Shown here one piece after another: positions 14,844 through 23,668 of a DNA stretch of 64,000 bases. A model generated the notes under the pieces. It had not been told where the DNA came from. It saw only the letters and a list, made by a program, of their open reading frames with translations, and ran no database searches. The number at the start of each line of letters is the position of its first letter. Position 1 is the stretch's first letter. The position numbers and the translations under genes were made by a program. The stretch lies in contig NZ_JAJQQS010000002.1 in NCBI RefSeq assembly GCF_021228125.1, positions 558,001 to 622,000 on the forward strand. Reading direction: 5' to 3'. The DNA is from Streptomyces albireticuli. Its GTDB lineage: Bacteria; Actinomycetota; Actinomycetes; Streptomycetales; Streptomycetaceae.

Positions 14844-16328
14844 ATGACCGACACCCTCCGACGGCCGTCCGTCCGGCACGTCCCCGCGGTCCGCCGCCGG
14901 GCGCCGCGCCGGACGGCCGCCCGTACCCTGCCGGCGGTCGCGGCGCTGGCGCTCGTCGCCTCCTGCACCGTCGGCGGTGGCGGCACGGCGAAGGCGGACG
15001 CGGGCGCGTCCGGAGCCGGCGACCCGCTCTTCCCCCAGCTGGGCAACGGCGGTTACGACGTCCGGCACTACGGCCTGACCCTGGCCTACGAGCCGGACGG
15101 CAACCACCTGGACGGCACGGCCGTGATCACGGCGCGGGCGACACAGGAACTTGCCGCCTTCAACCTCGACCTGAAGGGGCTGGACGTCCGCGCCGTCCGG
15201 GTCGACGGCCGCGAGGCCCGTACGGAACGGGAGGGCACCGAGCTGACGGTGACACCCGACCGGAAGATCGCCAAGGGGCGGACGTTCGAGACGGTCGTCA
15301 CCTACGGGGGGACCCCGGAGGAGATCACGGACGAGGACGACGAGGACGACGAGGACGCCAAGGACGGCGAGGGCGCGGAAGGCTGGGTGGAGACCGACGA
15401 CGGCGCGGTCGGCCTCGGCCAGCCCACGGGCTCGATGGCCTGGTTCCCCGGCAACCACCACCCCTCCGACAAGGCCGCCTACGACATCCAGGTGACCGTG
15501 CCCGCCGGATACACCGCCGTGGCCAACGGCGAGCTGAAGCGCGAGGAGACCAAGGGCGGCCGGAAGTCCTTCTCCTGGCACTCCGCCGAGCCGATGGCGA
15601 GCTATCTGGCGAGCGTGGCCGTCTCCCCGTTCAAGGTGACCACCACCCACGCCGGGAAGCTGCCCGTATGCCTCGCCACGCACCCCAAGCAGGCCGCCGC
15701 GGAGCCCCGGCTGAAGAAGCTGGTGCCGGAGGCCCTCACCTGGGCGACCGGCCTGTTCGGCCCGTACCCCTTCTCCTCGGCCGGCGCGGTCGTCGACCAC
15801 AACCCAACCCTGGGGTACGCCCTGGAGACCCAGACCAAGCCCTACTTCGGCACGACCCCCGACGACCTCACCGTGGTGCACGAGATCGCCCACCAGTGGT
15901 TCGGCAACTCCGTCACCCCCCGCACCTGGCGCGACATGTGGCTGAACGAGGGCTTCGCCCAGTACGCGGAGTGGCTGTGGGAGGAGAAGCGGGGCGGCCG
16001 GTCCGTCCAGCGCATCTTCGACGACTACTACGACGGCAAGGACCCGCTGAGCGAGGGCATCTGGGCCTATCCGCCCTCCGACCCCGAGCCGGAGACGGTC
16101 TCCGACCCACCGGTCTACGGCCGGGGCGCCATGGTCCTGCACAAGCTGCGCCAAGCCGTCGGCGACGAGAAGTTCTTCGCGACCGTACGGGCGTGGACCG
16201 CCGAGCACCGGCACGGCAACGCCGACACCGCCGAGTTCGTCCGGTTCTGGGAGCGGAAGTCGGGCAAGGACCTCGACGGGCTCTTCGACGTCTGGCTGCG
16301 CGGGAAGGGCAGACCCGCCACACGTTGA
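14844..16328 (+). CDS. M1-family zinc aminopeptidase, lipoprotein
   Basis: Secreted metallopeptidase of 494 residues. The N-terminus has arginines, a hydrophobic stretch and a lipobox ending at Cys41 (ALVASC), so it should be membrane-anchored outside the cell. The zinc site is HEIAHQWFGN with the third ligand in NEGFAQYAEW, the standard HExxH-x18-E. The exopeptidase region reads YALETQ instead of the classical GAMEN. An acidic insert EDEDDEDDEDAKDGEG (about 165-185) is unusual. The stop codon lies inside a 30-bp tandem duplication shared with the convergent F420 enzyme gene. Confidence 0.92.
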   Translation: MTDTLRRPSVRHVPAVRRRAPRRTAARTLPAVAALALVASCTVGGGGTAKADAGASGAGDPLFPQLGNGGYDVRHYGLTLAYEPDGNHLDGTAVITARATQELAAFNLDLKGLDVRAVRVDGREARTEREGTELTVTPDRKIAKGRTFETVVTYGGTPEEITDEDDEDDEDAKDGEGAEGWVETDDGAVGLGQPTGSMAWFPGNHHPSDKAAYDIQVTVPAGYTAVANGELKREETKGGRKSFSWHSAEPMASYLASVAVSPFKVTTTHAGKLPVCLATHPKQAAAEPRLKKLVPEALTWATGLFGPYPFSSAGAVVDHNPTLGYALETQTKPYFGTTPDDLTVVHEIAHQWFGNSVTPRTWRDMWLNEGFAQYAEWLWEEKRGGRSVQRIFDDYYDGKDPLSEGIWAYPPSDPEPETVSDPPVYGRGAMVLHKLRQAVGDEKFFATVRAWTAEHRHGNADTAEFVRFWERKSGKDLDGLFDVWLRGKGRPATR

Positions 16329-16388
16329 GCGCCGCGCACCGCCCGGCTCACGCGTTGAGCGCCGCGCACCGCCCGGCTCACGCGTTGA
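16321..16388. repeat. 30-bp tandem duplication across two convergent stop codons
   Basis: A 30-bp unit beginning cacgttgagc or cgcgttgagc occurs twice in tandem (16321-16350, 16351-16380) and its first 8-10 bp recur a third time. The plus-strand TGA of the peptidase is in the first copy and the minus-strand stop of the F420 enzyme is at the end of the second. The duplication leaves both proteins intact. Confidence 0.9.
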
Positions 16389-17391
16389 GCTCCGCCAGGA
16401 CCCGCAGCGTGGCGGCGTCCGGGGCCGTCACCAGCAGGTCCGTGACCGGCCCCGCCCGCCACAGCGCCAGCCGCTCCGCGATCCGCTCCCGGGGGCCGAC
16501 GAGCGAGATCTCGTCGGCGAAGTCGTCCGGCACGGCGGCCACGGCCTCCTCCCGCCGCCCGGCCAGGAACAGCTCCCGCACCCGCCGCGCCGCGTCCGCG
16601 AAGCCCATCCGGGCCATCAGCTCGGCGTGGAAGTTGCGGCGGGCGTGCCCCATGCCGCCGATGTAGAAGCCGAGCATCGCCTTGACCGGCCGCAGCCCCT
16701 CCGCGACGTCGGAGCAGAGCCGGGCCTGGACCAGCGGGGCGACCATGAAGCCCTCGGGCGCCGCCGCGAGGGCCGCCGTGTACAGCCCGGCGCGCAGCGG
16801 CGACCAGTACAGCGGCAGCCAGCCGTCGGCGATCCGCGCGGTCTGGGCGATGTTCCTCGGCCCCTCGGCCCCGAGCAGCACCGGCAGCCCGGGGCGCAGC
16901 GGATGGACGATGGACCTCAGCGGCCTGCCGAGGCCGGTGGCGTCCGGGCCGCGGTAGGGGAGCGGGTGGTAGCGGCCGTCGAGGGTCACGGGCGCCGCGC
17001 GGCGCAGCACCTGGCGGACCACGTCGACGTACTCGCGCGTCGCCGTCAGGGGGCTCTCCGGGAACGGGCGCCCGTACCAGCCTTCCACCACCTGGGGTCC
17101 CGACAGTCCCAGGCCGAGTAACATCCGGCCGCCGGAGAGGTGGTCGAGGGTCAGCGCGTGCATCGCCGTCGCCGCCGGGGCGCGGGCGGCCATCTGGGCC
17201 ACGGCGGTGCCCAGGCGTACGCGCCGGGTGTGCGCGGCGATCCAGGTGAGGGCCGTGAAGGCGTCCGAGCCCCATGCCTCGGCGGTCCACACCGAGTCGT
17301 AGCCCAGCCGCTCGGCCTCCAGGGCGAGGGAGAGCCGGCCGGGGTCGGGGCCCCCGCGGCCCCAGTAGCCGAGCGCGAGGCCGAGCCGCAT
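16378..17391 (-). CDS. LLM-class F420-dependent oxidoreductase
   Basis: Luciferase-like TIM-barrel enzyme of 337 residues that uses reduced or oxidised coenzyme F420. Characteristic segments are MRLGLALGYWGRGG, AERLGYDSVWTAEAWGSDAFT, RVRLGTAVAQMAARAPAATAM, GGRMLLGLGLSGPQVVEGWYG and the C-terminal VGPRERIAERLALWR. The substrate is unknown. Start 17391 is chosen because GGAGG lies 5 nt upstream of that ATG; an ATG at 17403 directly abuts an operator-like palindrome and would place the ribosome binding site inside the gene. F420 is supplied in this genome by pathways including the F420 reductase at 61558. Confidence 0.9.
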   Translation of the reverse strand: MRLGLALGYWGRGGPDPGRLSLALEAERLGYDSVWTAEAWGSDAFTALTWIAAHTRRVRLGTAVAQMAARAPAATAMHALTLDHLSGGRMLLGLGLSGPQVVEGWYGRPFPESPLTATREYVDVVRQVLRRAAPVTLDGRYHPLPYRGPDATGLGRPLRSIVHPLRPGLPVLLGAEGPRNIAQTARIADGWLPLYWSPLRAGLYTAALAAAPEGFMVAPLVQARLCSDVAEGLRPVKAMLGFYIGGMGHARRNFHAELMARMGFADAARRVRELFLAGRREEAVAAVPDDFADEISLVGPRERIAERLALWRAGPVTDLLVTAPDAATLRVLAELNA

Positions 17392-17403
17392 CGACGCCTC
17401 CAT

Positions 17404-17418
17404 CTGACGGTCCGTCAG
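17404..17418. promoter_or_regulatory. Operator-like palindrome upstream of the F420 enzyme
   Basis: CTGACGG-t-CCGTCAG is a perfect 7-bp inverted repeat around one base. This type of site is a common TetR-family operator. It ends 12 bp before the chosen start codon of the minus-strand F420 oxidoreductase. No regulator gene is adjacent. Confidence 0.65.
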
Positions 17419-17624
17419 TCAGGGTCGGACTGTACGACCCGGCCCGCCGTCCCGGCAAGACCGCTGCCCCGGCGGGACGGCGGTGCGACGACGGCCGCCC
17501 CGGCGGGAGAAAAGGCCCCGTCGAGACGAACAGGCCGGCCGGACGAACGCTCCGGCTGGACGAGCGGCCGGGCAAGGCGAACGATCCGGCGGGAACGCTC
17601 CACCGGGCGACCGCCCCGGTACGG

Positions 17625-17660
17625 CGAACGGCCCGCCGGGAGAACCCGGCGGGCCGTTCG
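17625..17660 (-). terminator. Hairpin after the membrane protein gene
   Basis: A 16-bp perfect stem (17625-17640 with 17645-17660) and a 4-nt loop, 20 bp beyond the stop of the minus-strand gene ending at 17680. No T tract, as usual in high-GC genomes. Confidence 0.75.
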
Positions 17661-17679
17661 GGGAAGCGTGCCGATCAGG

Positions 17680-18558
17680 TCAGCCGCGCTGGATCCCCGT
17701 GGTGTCCTGGAGCAGGCCGCGACGGCCGTCCTGGGTCTGCGCGACCAGCGCGGCACCGCGCTGGTCCACCGCCAGGTACCAGGTGCCGGGGGCGAGCTCG
17801 GCGACCGGCGTCGGCGAGCCGTCCTCCCCGTAGAGCGGACGGGCCACCGGGACCGCGAACCAGAACGGGGCGAAGTCCGCGGCCGGGGCCGCGGGCTGCG
17901 CCGCGCCCGGCTGCGGAGCGGCGGCCGCGCCGGTGGCACCGGCCGCGCCGCCCAGGCTCGGGTCCTGCGGACCCTGCGGCTGGCCCGGCTGGGCGCCGAA
18001 CGGCTGCTGCTGCGCGCCGTACGGGCCCGGGGCGCCGGGCTGCTGCGCGCCACCGGGGTAGCCGTAGCCCGGGTTCGGGCCGGCGCCGTACGGGGCCGGG
18101 GCCTGCGGGCCCGGAACGCCCATGAGCGGGGCCTTCAGCGCCGGGGTGCGCGGCGTGAGCAGCGCCACGGCGGCCAGGGCCAGGGTGGCGATCAGGCCGA
18201 GGATCTGGCCGACACCGGGGGAGATGCTGTCCGGGCCGCCGATGATCGTCCACACCGAGGACCACGCGGCGAAGACGGTGAGCGCCGTGCCCCACTGGTC
18301 GAGACCGAGGCCGAGGACCTTGCGGCCCTCCGGCTGGAAGCGGGCGGCGACGATCAGGGCGGCGGCGATGATGCCGGCGAGGAAGATCGACGGCAGTACG
18401 GGGAAGAGCCCGGACTTCCAGCCGTTCGGCTCCGCCGGACAGCCGATCGACGACTGCCCGCAGTCGTACGAGTAGAAGCTGAGGAACGAGGCGATGAACA
18501 GCAACACCGCTGCTCCGATCACCACGCCGTCGCCTCGAGTGAGGGAGCGGATGTTCAA
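17680..18558 (-). CDS. Four-helix membrane protein with proline/glycine/glutamine-rich tail
   Basis: A 292-residue integral membrane protein of unknown function. Four hydrophobic segments occupy about residues 10-140 (for example VVIGAAVLLFIASFLSF and ILGLIATLALAAVALL). The extracellular loop between the first two has a cysteine pair (DCGQSSIGC). A flexible segment rich in Pro, Gly, Gln and Tyr (about 155-225) leads to a compact C-terminal domain, FAPFWFAVPVARPLY ... LAPGTWYLAVDQRG, that looks globular. The TTG at 18558 is preferred because AAAGGA lies 6 nt upstream; an ATG at 18585 has no ribosome binding site. Confidence 0.8.
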   Translation of the reverse strand: MNIRSLTRGDGVVIGAAVLLFIASFLSFYSYDCGQSSIGCPAEPNGWKSGLFPVLPSIFLAGIIAAALIVAARFQPEGRKVLGLGLDQWGTALTVFAAWSSVWTIIGGPDSISPGVGQILGLIATLALAAVALLTPRTPALKAPLMGVPGPQAPAPYGAGPNPGYGYPGGAQQPGAPGPYGAQQQPFGAQPGQPQGPQDPSLGGAAGATGAAAAPQPGAAQPAAPAADFAPFWFAVPVARPLYGEDGSPTPVAELAPGTWYLAVDQRGAALVAQTQDGRRGLLQDTTGIQRG

Positions 18559-18768
18559 CTGAAGTCCTTTGTCAGTGTTGATCATTAACCGTCGCCGTCC
18601 CGGTGTCGGGACGTGCGAGGGCGCGGGGGCAGGGGCGGGGGTGCCCCCATCGTACGGGTGAACCTATCGCCTGGGTGGCCGGGGCGTCTTCTTCGTATCA
18701 CCGTCGTGACACGGCTGTGGCCTGCTGGTACGCCCCCCTGTTACCCGCCGTCCCCCCCGCACCGGCCC

Positions 18769-19785
18769 CTACCCGCGCAGGAAGTCCGTGATGCCGTCCG
18801 CGATCCCCTGCGCCGCCTTCTCACGCCATGCAGCGTCGGTGAGCCGGCCCACGTCCTCCGGGTCGCGCATGTTGCCGCATTCGATGAACACCTTCGGGAC
18901 CGTCGAGAGATTGAGCCCGCCGAGATCCCCGCGGGTGTCGAGGCCCGTGCCGCCGCCGATGTAATTGGACGGCGGGCTGCCGGTCGTCCGGACGAAGTTC
19001 CCCGCGATCCGCGCGCCCAGTTCCTTCGACGGCCCGACGATGGGCGCGGTGTCCGCCGCCCCGCCCTTCACCAGGGCGGGCAGGATCACATGGAAGCCGC
19101 GGTTGCCGACGGCCGAGCCGTCGGCGTGGAGGGAGACCGCGGCGTCGGCGTGGGCCTTGTTGCCGATGGCGGCCCGCTCGGTGACGCACGGTCCGTACGC
19201 GCGCTCGCCGTCGTGCGTGAACACCACCTTCGCGCCCTGGTTCCGCAGGATCGTCCGCAGGCGGTGGGCGACGTCGAGGCTGAACGTCGCCTCGGCGTAA
19301 CCGGCGTCCGTGGACGTGCCGGTGGTGTCGCACTCCTTGCGGCCCGTGCCGATGTCGACGGAACGGTTGATCTCCGCGGTGTGCTCGCTGTTGCGGATGT
19401 TGTGGCCGGGGTCGACGAGGACCACCTTGCCCTTGAGCGGGCCGTCGGCGCGCGGCGCCTCGCCGTCGGCGACCCCGGCGCCCTCACCGGCCGACGGGCC
19501 CGGCGACGCGGTGGTGCCGCTCGCGGACGGCGAGGGGCTCCGCGGCCCGGAGGCCGCCGCCGAGGGCCCGGGGGCCGCGGGGGCCCGGGAGGTGGCGGCG
19601 GAGGTGGCGGCGACGGGGCGCTTCGCGCTGTCGTCCTCGCCCCCGCCCGCGTCCCACAGCAGCCAGCCCGCGAGACCGGCGGCCACCAGGGCCACCAGCG
19701 CGGCTATCAGAGGGGTGGCGCGGCCACCGGGACGGCCGGACACGCCGTCACGGCGGGGCGCGCGGGGAAAGCTGCCTTTGGACAC
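18769..19785 (-). CDS. N-acetylmuramoyl-L-alanine amidase (Amidase_3)
   Basis: Peptidoglycan amidase of 338 residues. A single N-terminal membrane anchor (TPLIAALVALVAAGLAGWLL) precedes a Ser/Ala/Pro-rich spacer (about 55-125) and the catalytic domain. Zinc-site and catalytic residues fit VVLVDPGHNIRN, AEINRSVDIG, VSLHADGSAVGNRGF and the catalytic glutamate in KVFIECGNM. It would cleave the glycan-to-stem-peptide amide bond outside the membrane, during growth or spore septation. No operon partner is evident; the next gene upstream is a separate methyltransferase. Confidence 0.92.
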   Translation of the reverse strand: MSKGSFPRAPRRDGVSGRPGGRATPLIAALVALVAAGLAGWLLWDAGGGEDDSAKRPVAATSAATSRAPAAPGPSAAASGPRSPSPSASGTTASPGPSAGEGAGVADGEAPRADGPLKGKVVLVDPGHNIRNSEHTAEINRSVDIGTGRKECDTTGTSTDAGYAEATFSLDVAHRLRTILRNQGAKVVFTHDGERAYGPCVTERAAIGNKAHADAAVSLHADGSAVGNRGFHVILPALVKGGAADTAPIVGPSKELGARIAGNFVRTTGSPPSNYIGGGTGLDTRGDLGGLNLSTVPKVFIECGNMRDPEDVGRLTDAAWREKAAQGIADGITDFLRG

Positions 19786-19807
19786 CCGGCGATGCTAACG
19801 CCGCCCG

Positions 19808-20446
19808 TCAGATTCCGAGGCCGGTCCGGCGGAGAACGTGCAGGGAACGGGTCACCGAGACCTCGGTGAAGGCACCGGACGCGAGCGCCCTGCGGTACAC
19901 GCGGTACGGGGCCTGGCCGCCGTCGGCCGGATCGGCGAACACGTCGTGGATGACGAGGAGTCCGCCCTCCGCGAGGTGCGGCACCCAGCCCTCGTAGTCG
20001 GCCGTCGCGTGCTCGTCGGTGTGCCCGCCGTCGATGAACACCAGCCCGAGCGGCGTCCCCCACACCGCGGCGGCCTGCGGCGACCGGCCGACGATCGCGA
20101 GGACGTGCTCCTCCAGACCCGCCCGGTGCAGCGTCCGGCGGAACGTGGGCAGCGTGTCCATGCGCCCCACGACCGGGTCGACGACGGAGGTGTCGTGGTA
20201 CTCCCAGCCGGGCTGCTGCTCCTCGCTGCCGCGGTGGTGGTCGACGGTCACGGCCGTGACCCCGGCCTCCCGCGCGGCGTCGGCGAGCAGGATCGTCGAC
20301 CGGCCGCAGTACGTGCCGACTTCGAGCAGCGGCATGCGCAGGGCCGCCGCCTCGCGGGCGGCCGCGTGGAGGGCGAGTCCTTCGTCGAGCGGCATGAAGC
20401 CCTTCGCCGCTTCGAATGCGGCGAGCGTCTCGGGCTTGGGGGCCAT
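19808..20446 (-). CDS. Class I SAM-dependent methyltransferase (Methyltransf_24-like)
   Basis: A 212-residue methyltransferase. The cofactor site is LLEVGTYCGRSTILLADAA (about 43-60) followed by VTVDHHRGSEEQQPG. Further segments are LGLVFIDGGHTDEHATADYEGW and GGLLVIHDVFADPADGGQ. The IDGGH/DYEGW pattern is typical of O-methyltransferase-like proteins acting on sugars or small molecules. ATG 20446 is preceded by CGGAGGA. Only 22 bp separate it from the amidase gene, so the two may be co-transcribed. The substrate is unknown. Confidence 0.87.
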   Translation of the reverse strand: MAPKPETLAAFEAAKGFMPLDEGLALHAAAREAAALRMPLLEVGTYCGRSTILLADAAREAGVTAVTVDHHRGSEEQQPGWEYHDTSVVDPVVGRMDTLPTFRRTLHRAGLEEHVLAIVGRSPQAAAVWGTPLGLVFIDGGHTDEHATADYEGWVPHLAEGGLLVIHDVFADPADGGQAPYRVYRRALASGAFTEVSVTRSLHVLRRTGLGI

Positions 20447-20676
20447 GGGGGTCCTCCGGGGGTGCGTGTGGTGGATGCAGGCTACGCGGGCGCGTGAGCG
20501 GCCCGGCCCCGGGCCCCGGTCCTCGACGCGGGACGGGCCGCGTCGCCGCTCCGGGCCGCCGGGAACGGCAGGGCGCGGGATCCGGCCGTCCGGCGAGCGG
20601 GAAGGCACTGCCCGGGCCTCGCGACGCCGTACGTGCCGTCCCTTCGGGCTCGCCCACGCGCCGTACGCGCCCTCCC

Positions 20677-21282
20677 CTACAACCAGCCGTTCTGCCGCGC
20701 CGCCCGAACCGCCTCCATGCGGTTCCGCGTCCCCGTCTTGCCGATCGCCGCCGACAGGTAGTTCCGGACCGTCGCCGGTGACAGGTGCACCCGCGCCGCG
20801 ATGTCCGCCACCGTCGCCCCGTCCACCGCCGCCGCCAGCACGTCCCGCTCACGCTGGGTCAGCGGGTTCGGGCCCGCGCTCAGGGCGGCCGCGGCCAGGG
20901 CCGGGTCGATGACGCGCTCGCCCGCCAGCACCCGCCGGACCGCCGCCGCGAGTTCCTCCACCGGGCCGTCCTTGACCAGGAACCCGGAGGCGCCCGCCTC
21001 CATCGCCCGGCGTAGATAGCCGGGGCGCCCGAACGTGGTGAGGATCAGCACCCGGCAGCCGGGCAGCCGCTCGCGCAGGTCCGCCGCCGCGTCCAGGCCG
21101 CTGCGGCCGGGGAGTTCGATGTCGAGGAGCGCGGCGTCGGGCTCCGTCTCCAGGGCCTTGGGCAGGATCTCCTCGCCGTCGCCGACCTGGGCGACGATCT
21201 CGAAGTCCTCCTCCAGCCCGAGCAGCAGCGCGAGCGCGCCCCGCATCATGCCCTGGTCCTCGGCGAGGAGCAGCCTGATCAT
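20677..21282 (-). CDS. NarL/DesR-type response regulator
   Basis: Response regulator of 201 residues paired with the upstream kinase. The receiver has the acidic pair in LLAEDQGMM, the phospho-acceptor aspartate in DAALLDIELPG, and the lysine in GFLVKDGP. The LuxR-type helix-turn-helix is LTQRERDVLAAAVDG ... TVADIAARVHLSPATVRNYL. Its ATG overlaps the kinase stop by 4 bp (ATGA), so the pair is translationally coupled. The target is not visible here. DesR homologues respond to membrane fluidity, but that role is not supported by a neighbouring desaturase. Confidence 0.92.
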   Translation of the reverse strand: MIRLLLAEDQGMMRGALALLLGLEEDFEIVAQVGDGEEILPKALETEPDAALLDIELPGRSGLDAAADLRERLPGCRVLILTTFGRPGYLRRAMEAGASGFLVKDGPVEELAAAVRRVLAGERVIDPALAAAALSAGPNPLTQRERDVLAAAVDGATVADIAARVHLSPATVRNYLSAAIGKTGTRNRMEAVRAARQNGWL

Positions 21283-22433
21283 GTGTCCCGGTCCTCCTCG
21301 GACTCCGCGTCGACGGGCAGTTCGGCCACCAGCCGGAAGCCCCGGCGCCCGTCGGGGCCGGTGGTGAGCGCACCGCCGGCCGCGGCCAGCCGCTCGGTCA
21401 GCCCCTTCAGACCCGAGCCGCCCGTCCCCGCCCCGGCGGCCGGTCCCGAGCCTACGCCGCACCCGTCGTCGGTGATCTCCAGGCGTACCCGGTCGGTCTC
21501 GCCGCGCACCTCCACCACACAGCGGCCCGCGCCGCTGTGCCGGACGACGTTGGTGACGCCCTCGCGGACGACCCAGCCCAGCAGCGCCGCGGTCTGCGGC
21601 GGCAGCGGCGGCCCCGACTGCCGGACGTCCGCCTCGATGCCGGAGGCGTCCAGCAGGGAACGGGCGCGGTCGAGCTCGGTGGTGAGGCTGCCCTCGCGGT
21701 ACCCGGTGACGGCCTCGCGGATCTCGGTGAGCGCTTGGCGGCCGACGGCCTCGATGTCGGCGGCCTGGCCGAGGGCCGCCTCCAGGTCCCGCGGCGCGAG
21801 GCGGCGCACGGCCTCGGCCTTGACCACGATCACGGACATGGTGTGGCCGAGCAGGTCGTGCAGATCGCGTGAGAAGCGCAGCCGCTCCCGCTCGACCGCG
21901 CCGCGCGCCAGCTCCTCACGGGTCTCGCGGAGCTGGGCGACGGTCTCGAACAGGGTCAGGATCGCGGCCGTCACCAGACCGGAGAGCACCGTTCCGTAGC
22001 TGACGATCAGGGACTCCTCCACGCCGCCGCGGAACCCCGCGACGATCCCCGCGGAGCTGGCGAGCGCGATCACCACGGCGCCCAGGGCCCGTCCCCGGCC
22101 GCGCAGCACGATGCCGCTCGCCAGCGAGAGCAGCGGGAAGCAGAGCAGCCAGTCGCCGCCGTAACCGACGGACAGCGCGTACGTGACCGCGGCCAGCGCG
22201 CCGAGGCACCCCAGGACGACAGGGCTCCGCCGCCGCCGGTCGTCGAGGCCGCCGAAGACCGTGAGGACGTAGAGGACGACGAAGGCGACCAGGCCCGCGC
22301 CGCCCAGCCAGGGACGTGGCAGCTCGCCCCGGAGGAGACTCTCCACGTCCCCGGTGAGCATGAAGAGACAGGGCAGGAGGGCGAACTTGCCCGGCGGCTT
22401 GTGCCGCTCGGCCTCGGTCGTTCTGTCGTTCAT
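21279..22433 (-). CDS. DesK-type sensor histidine kinase
   Basis: Membrane kinase of 384 residues. The N-terminal half has about four to five hydrophobic segments (for example GGAGLVAFVVLYVLTVFGG and LGAVVIALASSAGIVAGF). The dimerisation/phospho-acceptor region is RFSRDLHDLLGHTMSVI (HisKA_3, histidine near 190) and the ATP domain has VVREGVTNVVRHS and ITDDGCGVGSG ... GLKGLTERL. A cytoplasmic coiled coil, LRETREELARGAVERERL, joins sensor and catalytic parts. The signal is unknown. The gene diverges from the KstR-linked maoC operon. Confidence 0.92.
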   Translation of the reverse strand: MNDRTTEAERHKPPGKFALLPCLFMLTGDVESLLRGELPRPWLGGAGLVAFVVLYVLTVFGGLDDRRRRSPVVLGCLGALAAVTYALSVGYGGDWLLCFPLLSLASGIVLRGRGRALGAVVIALASSAGIVAGFRGGVEESLIVSYGTVLSGLVTAAILTLFETVAQLRETREELARGAVERERLRFSRDLHDLLGHTMSVIVVKAEAVRRLAPRDLEAALGQAADIEAVGRQALTEIREAVTGYREGSLTTELDRARSLLDASGIEADVRQSGPPLPPQTAALLGWVVREGVTNVVRHSGAGRCVVEVRGETDRVRLEITDDGCGVGSGPAAGAGTGGSGLKGLTERLAAAGGALTTGPDGRRGFRLVAELPVDAESEEDRDT

Positions 22434-22602
22434 GCTCCCCGACCCTACGGACCCCCTCGCCGGCGGAGCAGAGCCGTATGTGGGCGGCCCGCCATGACAT
22501 TTGTCCTGGCCGCGCGCCGGGCGGGGAGACCCGCCCGGCCGGGCGCCGGTGGCCTTCCCACCCCCGGGGCGATCGGCTATACATGGGTGCCACCGGATCG
22601 GC

Positions 22603-22616
22603 TAGAACGCGTTCTA
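22603..22616. promoter_or_regulatory. KstR-type operator upstream of the maoC-adh-sdr operon
   Basis: TAGAACGCGTTCTA is a perfect palindrome (16 bp, 22602-22617, with its flanks) and matches the mycobacterial KstR consensus at all fixed positions. It lies 101 bp before the MaoC hydratase start. Together with the site at 10375 it links this operon to the kstR gene 12 kb away. Confidence 0.85.
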
Positions 22617-22717
22617 GGGTGAGCGCGGGACGGGCCGAGCCGGCAGCGACCCCGGTACGGCCGACGGTGCGGACACCCCGGCCGGGATCCCCACCACGCG
22701 CGAAGGAGCCGTGCCCG

Positions 22718-23581
22718 ATGCCCATCGACGCAGCGCAGGCGGTCGCCGCCGAGCCCCGCACCGGCGAACTGACCTGGGATCACAAGGACGTCATCCTCTA
22801 CCACCTGGGCATCGGCGCGGGCACCTCGGCGACCGGACCCGACGAGCTCCGCTACACCCTGGAGACCCGGCTGCACGTGCTGCCGTCCTTCGCGACCGTC
22901 GCGGGCGGCGGCCGGGCCGTGTCCGGCGGCCTCGGCACCCCGGGCATCGACGTCGACCTCGCCGCCGTCCTGCACGGCGGGCAGACCGTCGAGCTCCACC
23001 GGCCGCTCCCCGTACGCGGCACCGCCACCGGGACCTCCCGCGTCGAGGCCGTCCTGGACAAGGGGAAGGCGGCCGTCATCGTCCACCGCTCGGACGTGGC
23101 GGACGCGGACGGGCCGCTCTGGACGAGCCGGAGCGACATCTACGTCCGGGGCGAGGGCGGCTTCGGCGGCGAGCGCGGCTCCACCACCCGCCTCGACGCC
23201 CCCGGCACCGCCCCCACCTGGACCGCGGACCGCCCGATCAGGGAGGACCAGGCCCTCCTCTACCGCCTGTCCGGCGACTGGAACCCCCTGCACGCCGACC
23301 CGGAGTTCGCGAAGCGCGCGGGCTTCGACCGGCCGATCCTGCACGGCCTGTGCTCGTACGGCATCACTCTTAAGGCCGTCGTGGACACCGCGCTCGGCGG
23401 CGACGTCGCCCGCGTCCGCGCGTACACCACCCGCTTCGCCGGCGTCGCCTTCCCCGGCGAGACGCTGCGCGTGCGGATGTGGCGCGACACCCCCGGCCCC
23501 GGCCGCGTCCAGGTGACCGTGACCGCCGTGGAGCGCGACGAAGCCCCGGTCCTCGCCGACACGGTCGTCACCCACACCTGA
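22718..23581 (+). CDS. MaoC-type (R)-enoyl-CoA hydratase (Hsd4B-like)
   Basis: Double hot-dog hydratase of 287 residues that would hydrate a 2-enoyl-CoA to the (R)-3-hydroxyacyl-CoA. The C-terminal hydratase-2 motif is seen as LYRLSGDWNPLHADPEFA followed by GFDRPILHGLCSYG; Asp and His of that motif are catalytic in the family. The N-terminal half is the degenerate hot-dog typical of peroxisomal type 2 hydratases and of Hsd4B/ChsH-like sterol enzymes. ATG 22718 follows AAGGAG with a 10-nt spacer. With the SDR two genes downstream it could form the hydratase plus dehydrogenase step of side-chain beta-oxidation. Confidence 0.88.
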   Translation: MPIDAAQAVAAEPRTGELTWDHKDVILYHLGIGAGTSATGPDELRYTLETRLHVLPSFATVAGGGRAVSGGLGTPGIDVDLAAVLHGGQTVELHRPLPVRGTATGTSRVEAVLDKGKAAVIVHRSDVADADGPLWTSRSDIYVRGEGGFGGERGSTTRLDAPGTAPTWTADRPIREDQALLYRLSGDWNPLHADPEFAKRAGFDRPILHGLCSYGITLKAVVDTALGGDVARVRAYTTRFAGVAFPGETLRVRMWRDTPGPGRVQVTVTAVERDEAPVLADTVVTHT

Positions 23582-23668
23582 GCCGCTCCCCACCCGAGCC
23601 GCTCCCCCCGAGCCGTCGCACCCGCCGCACCCTGACCGAACCGCCCGTTACGCGAAGGGAGTCGCACC

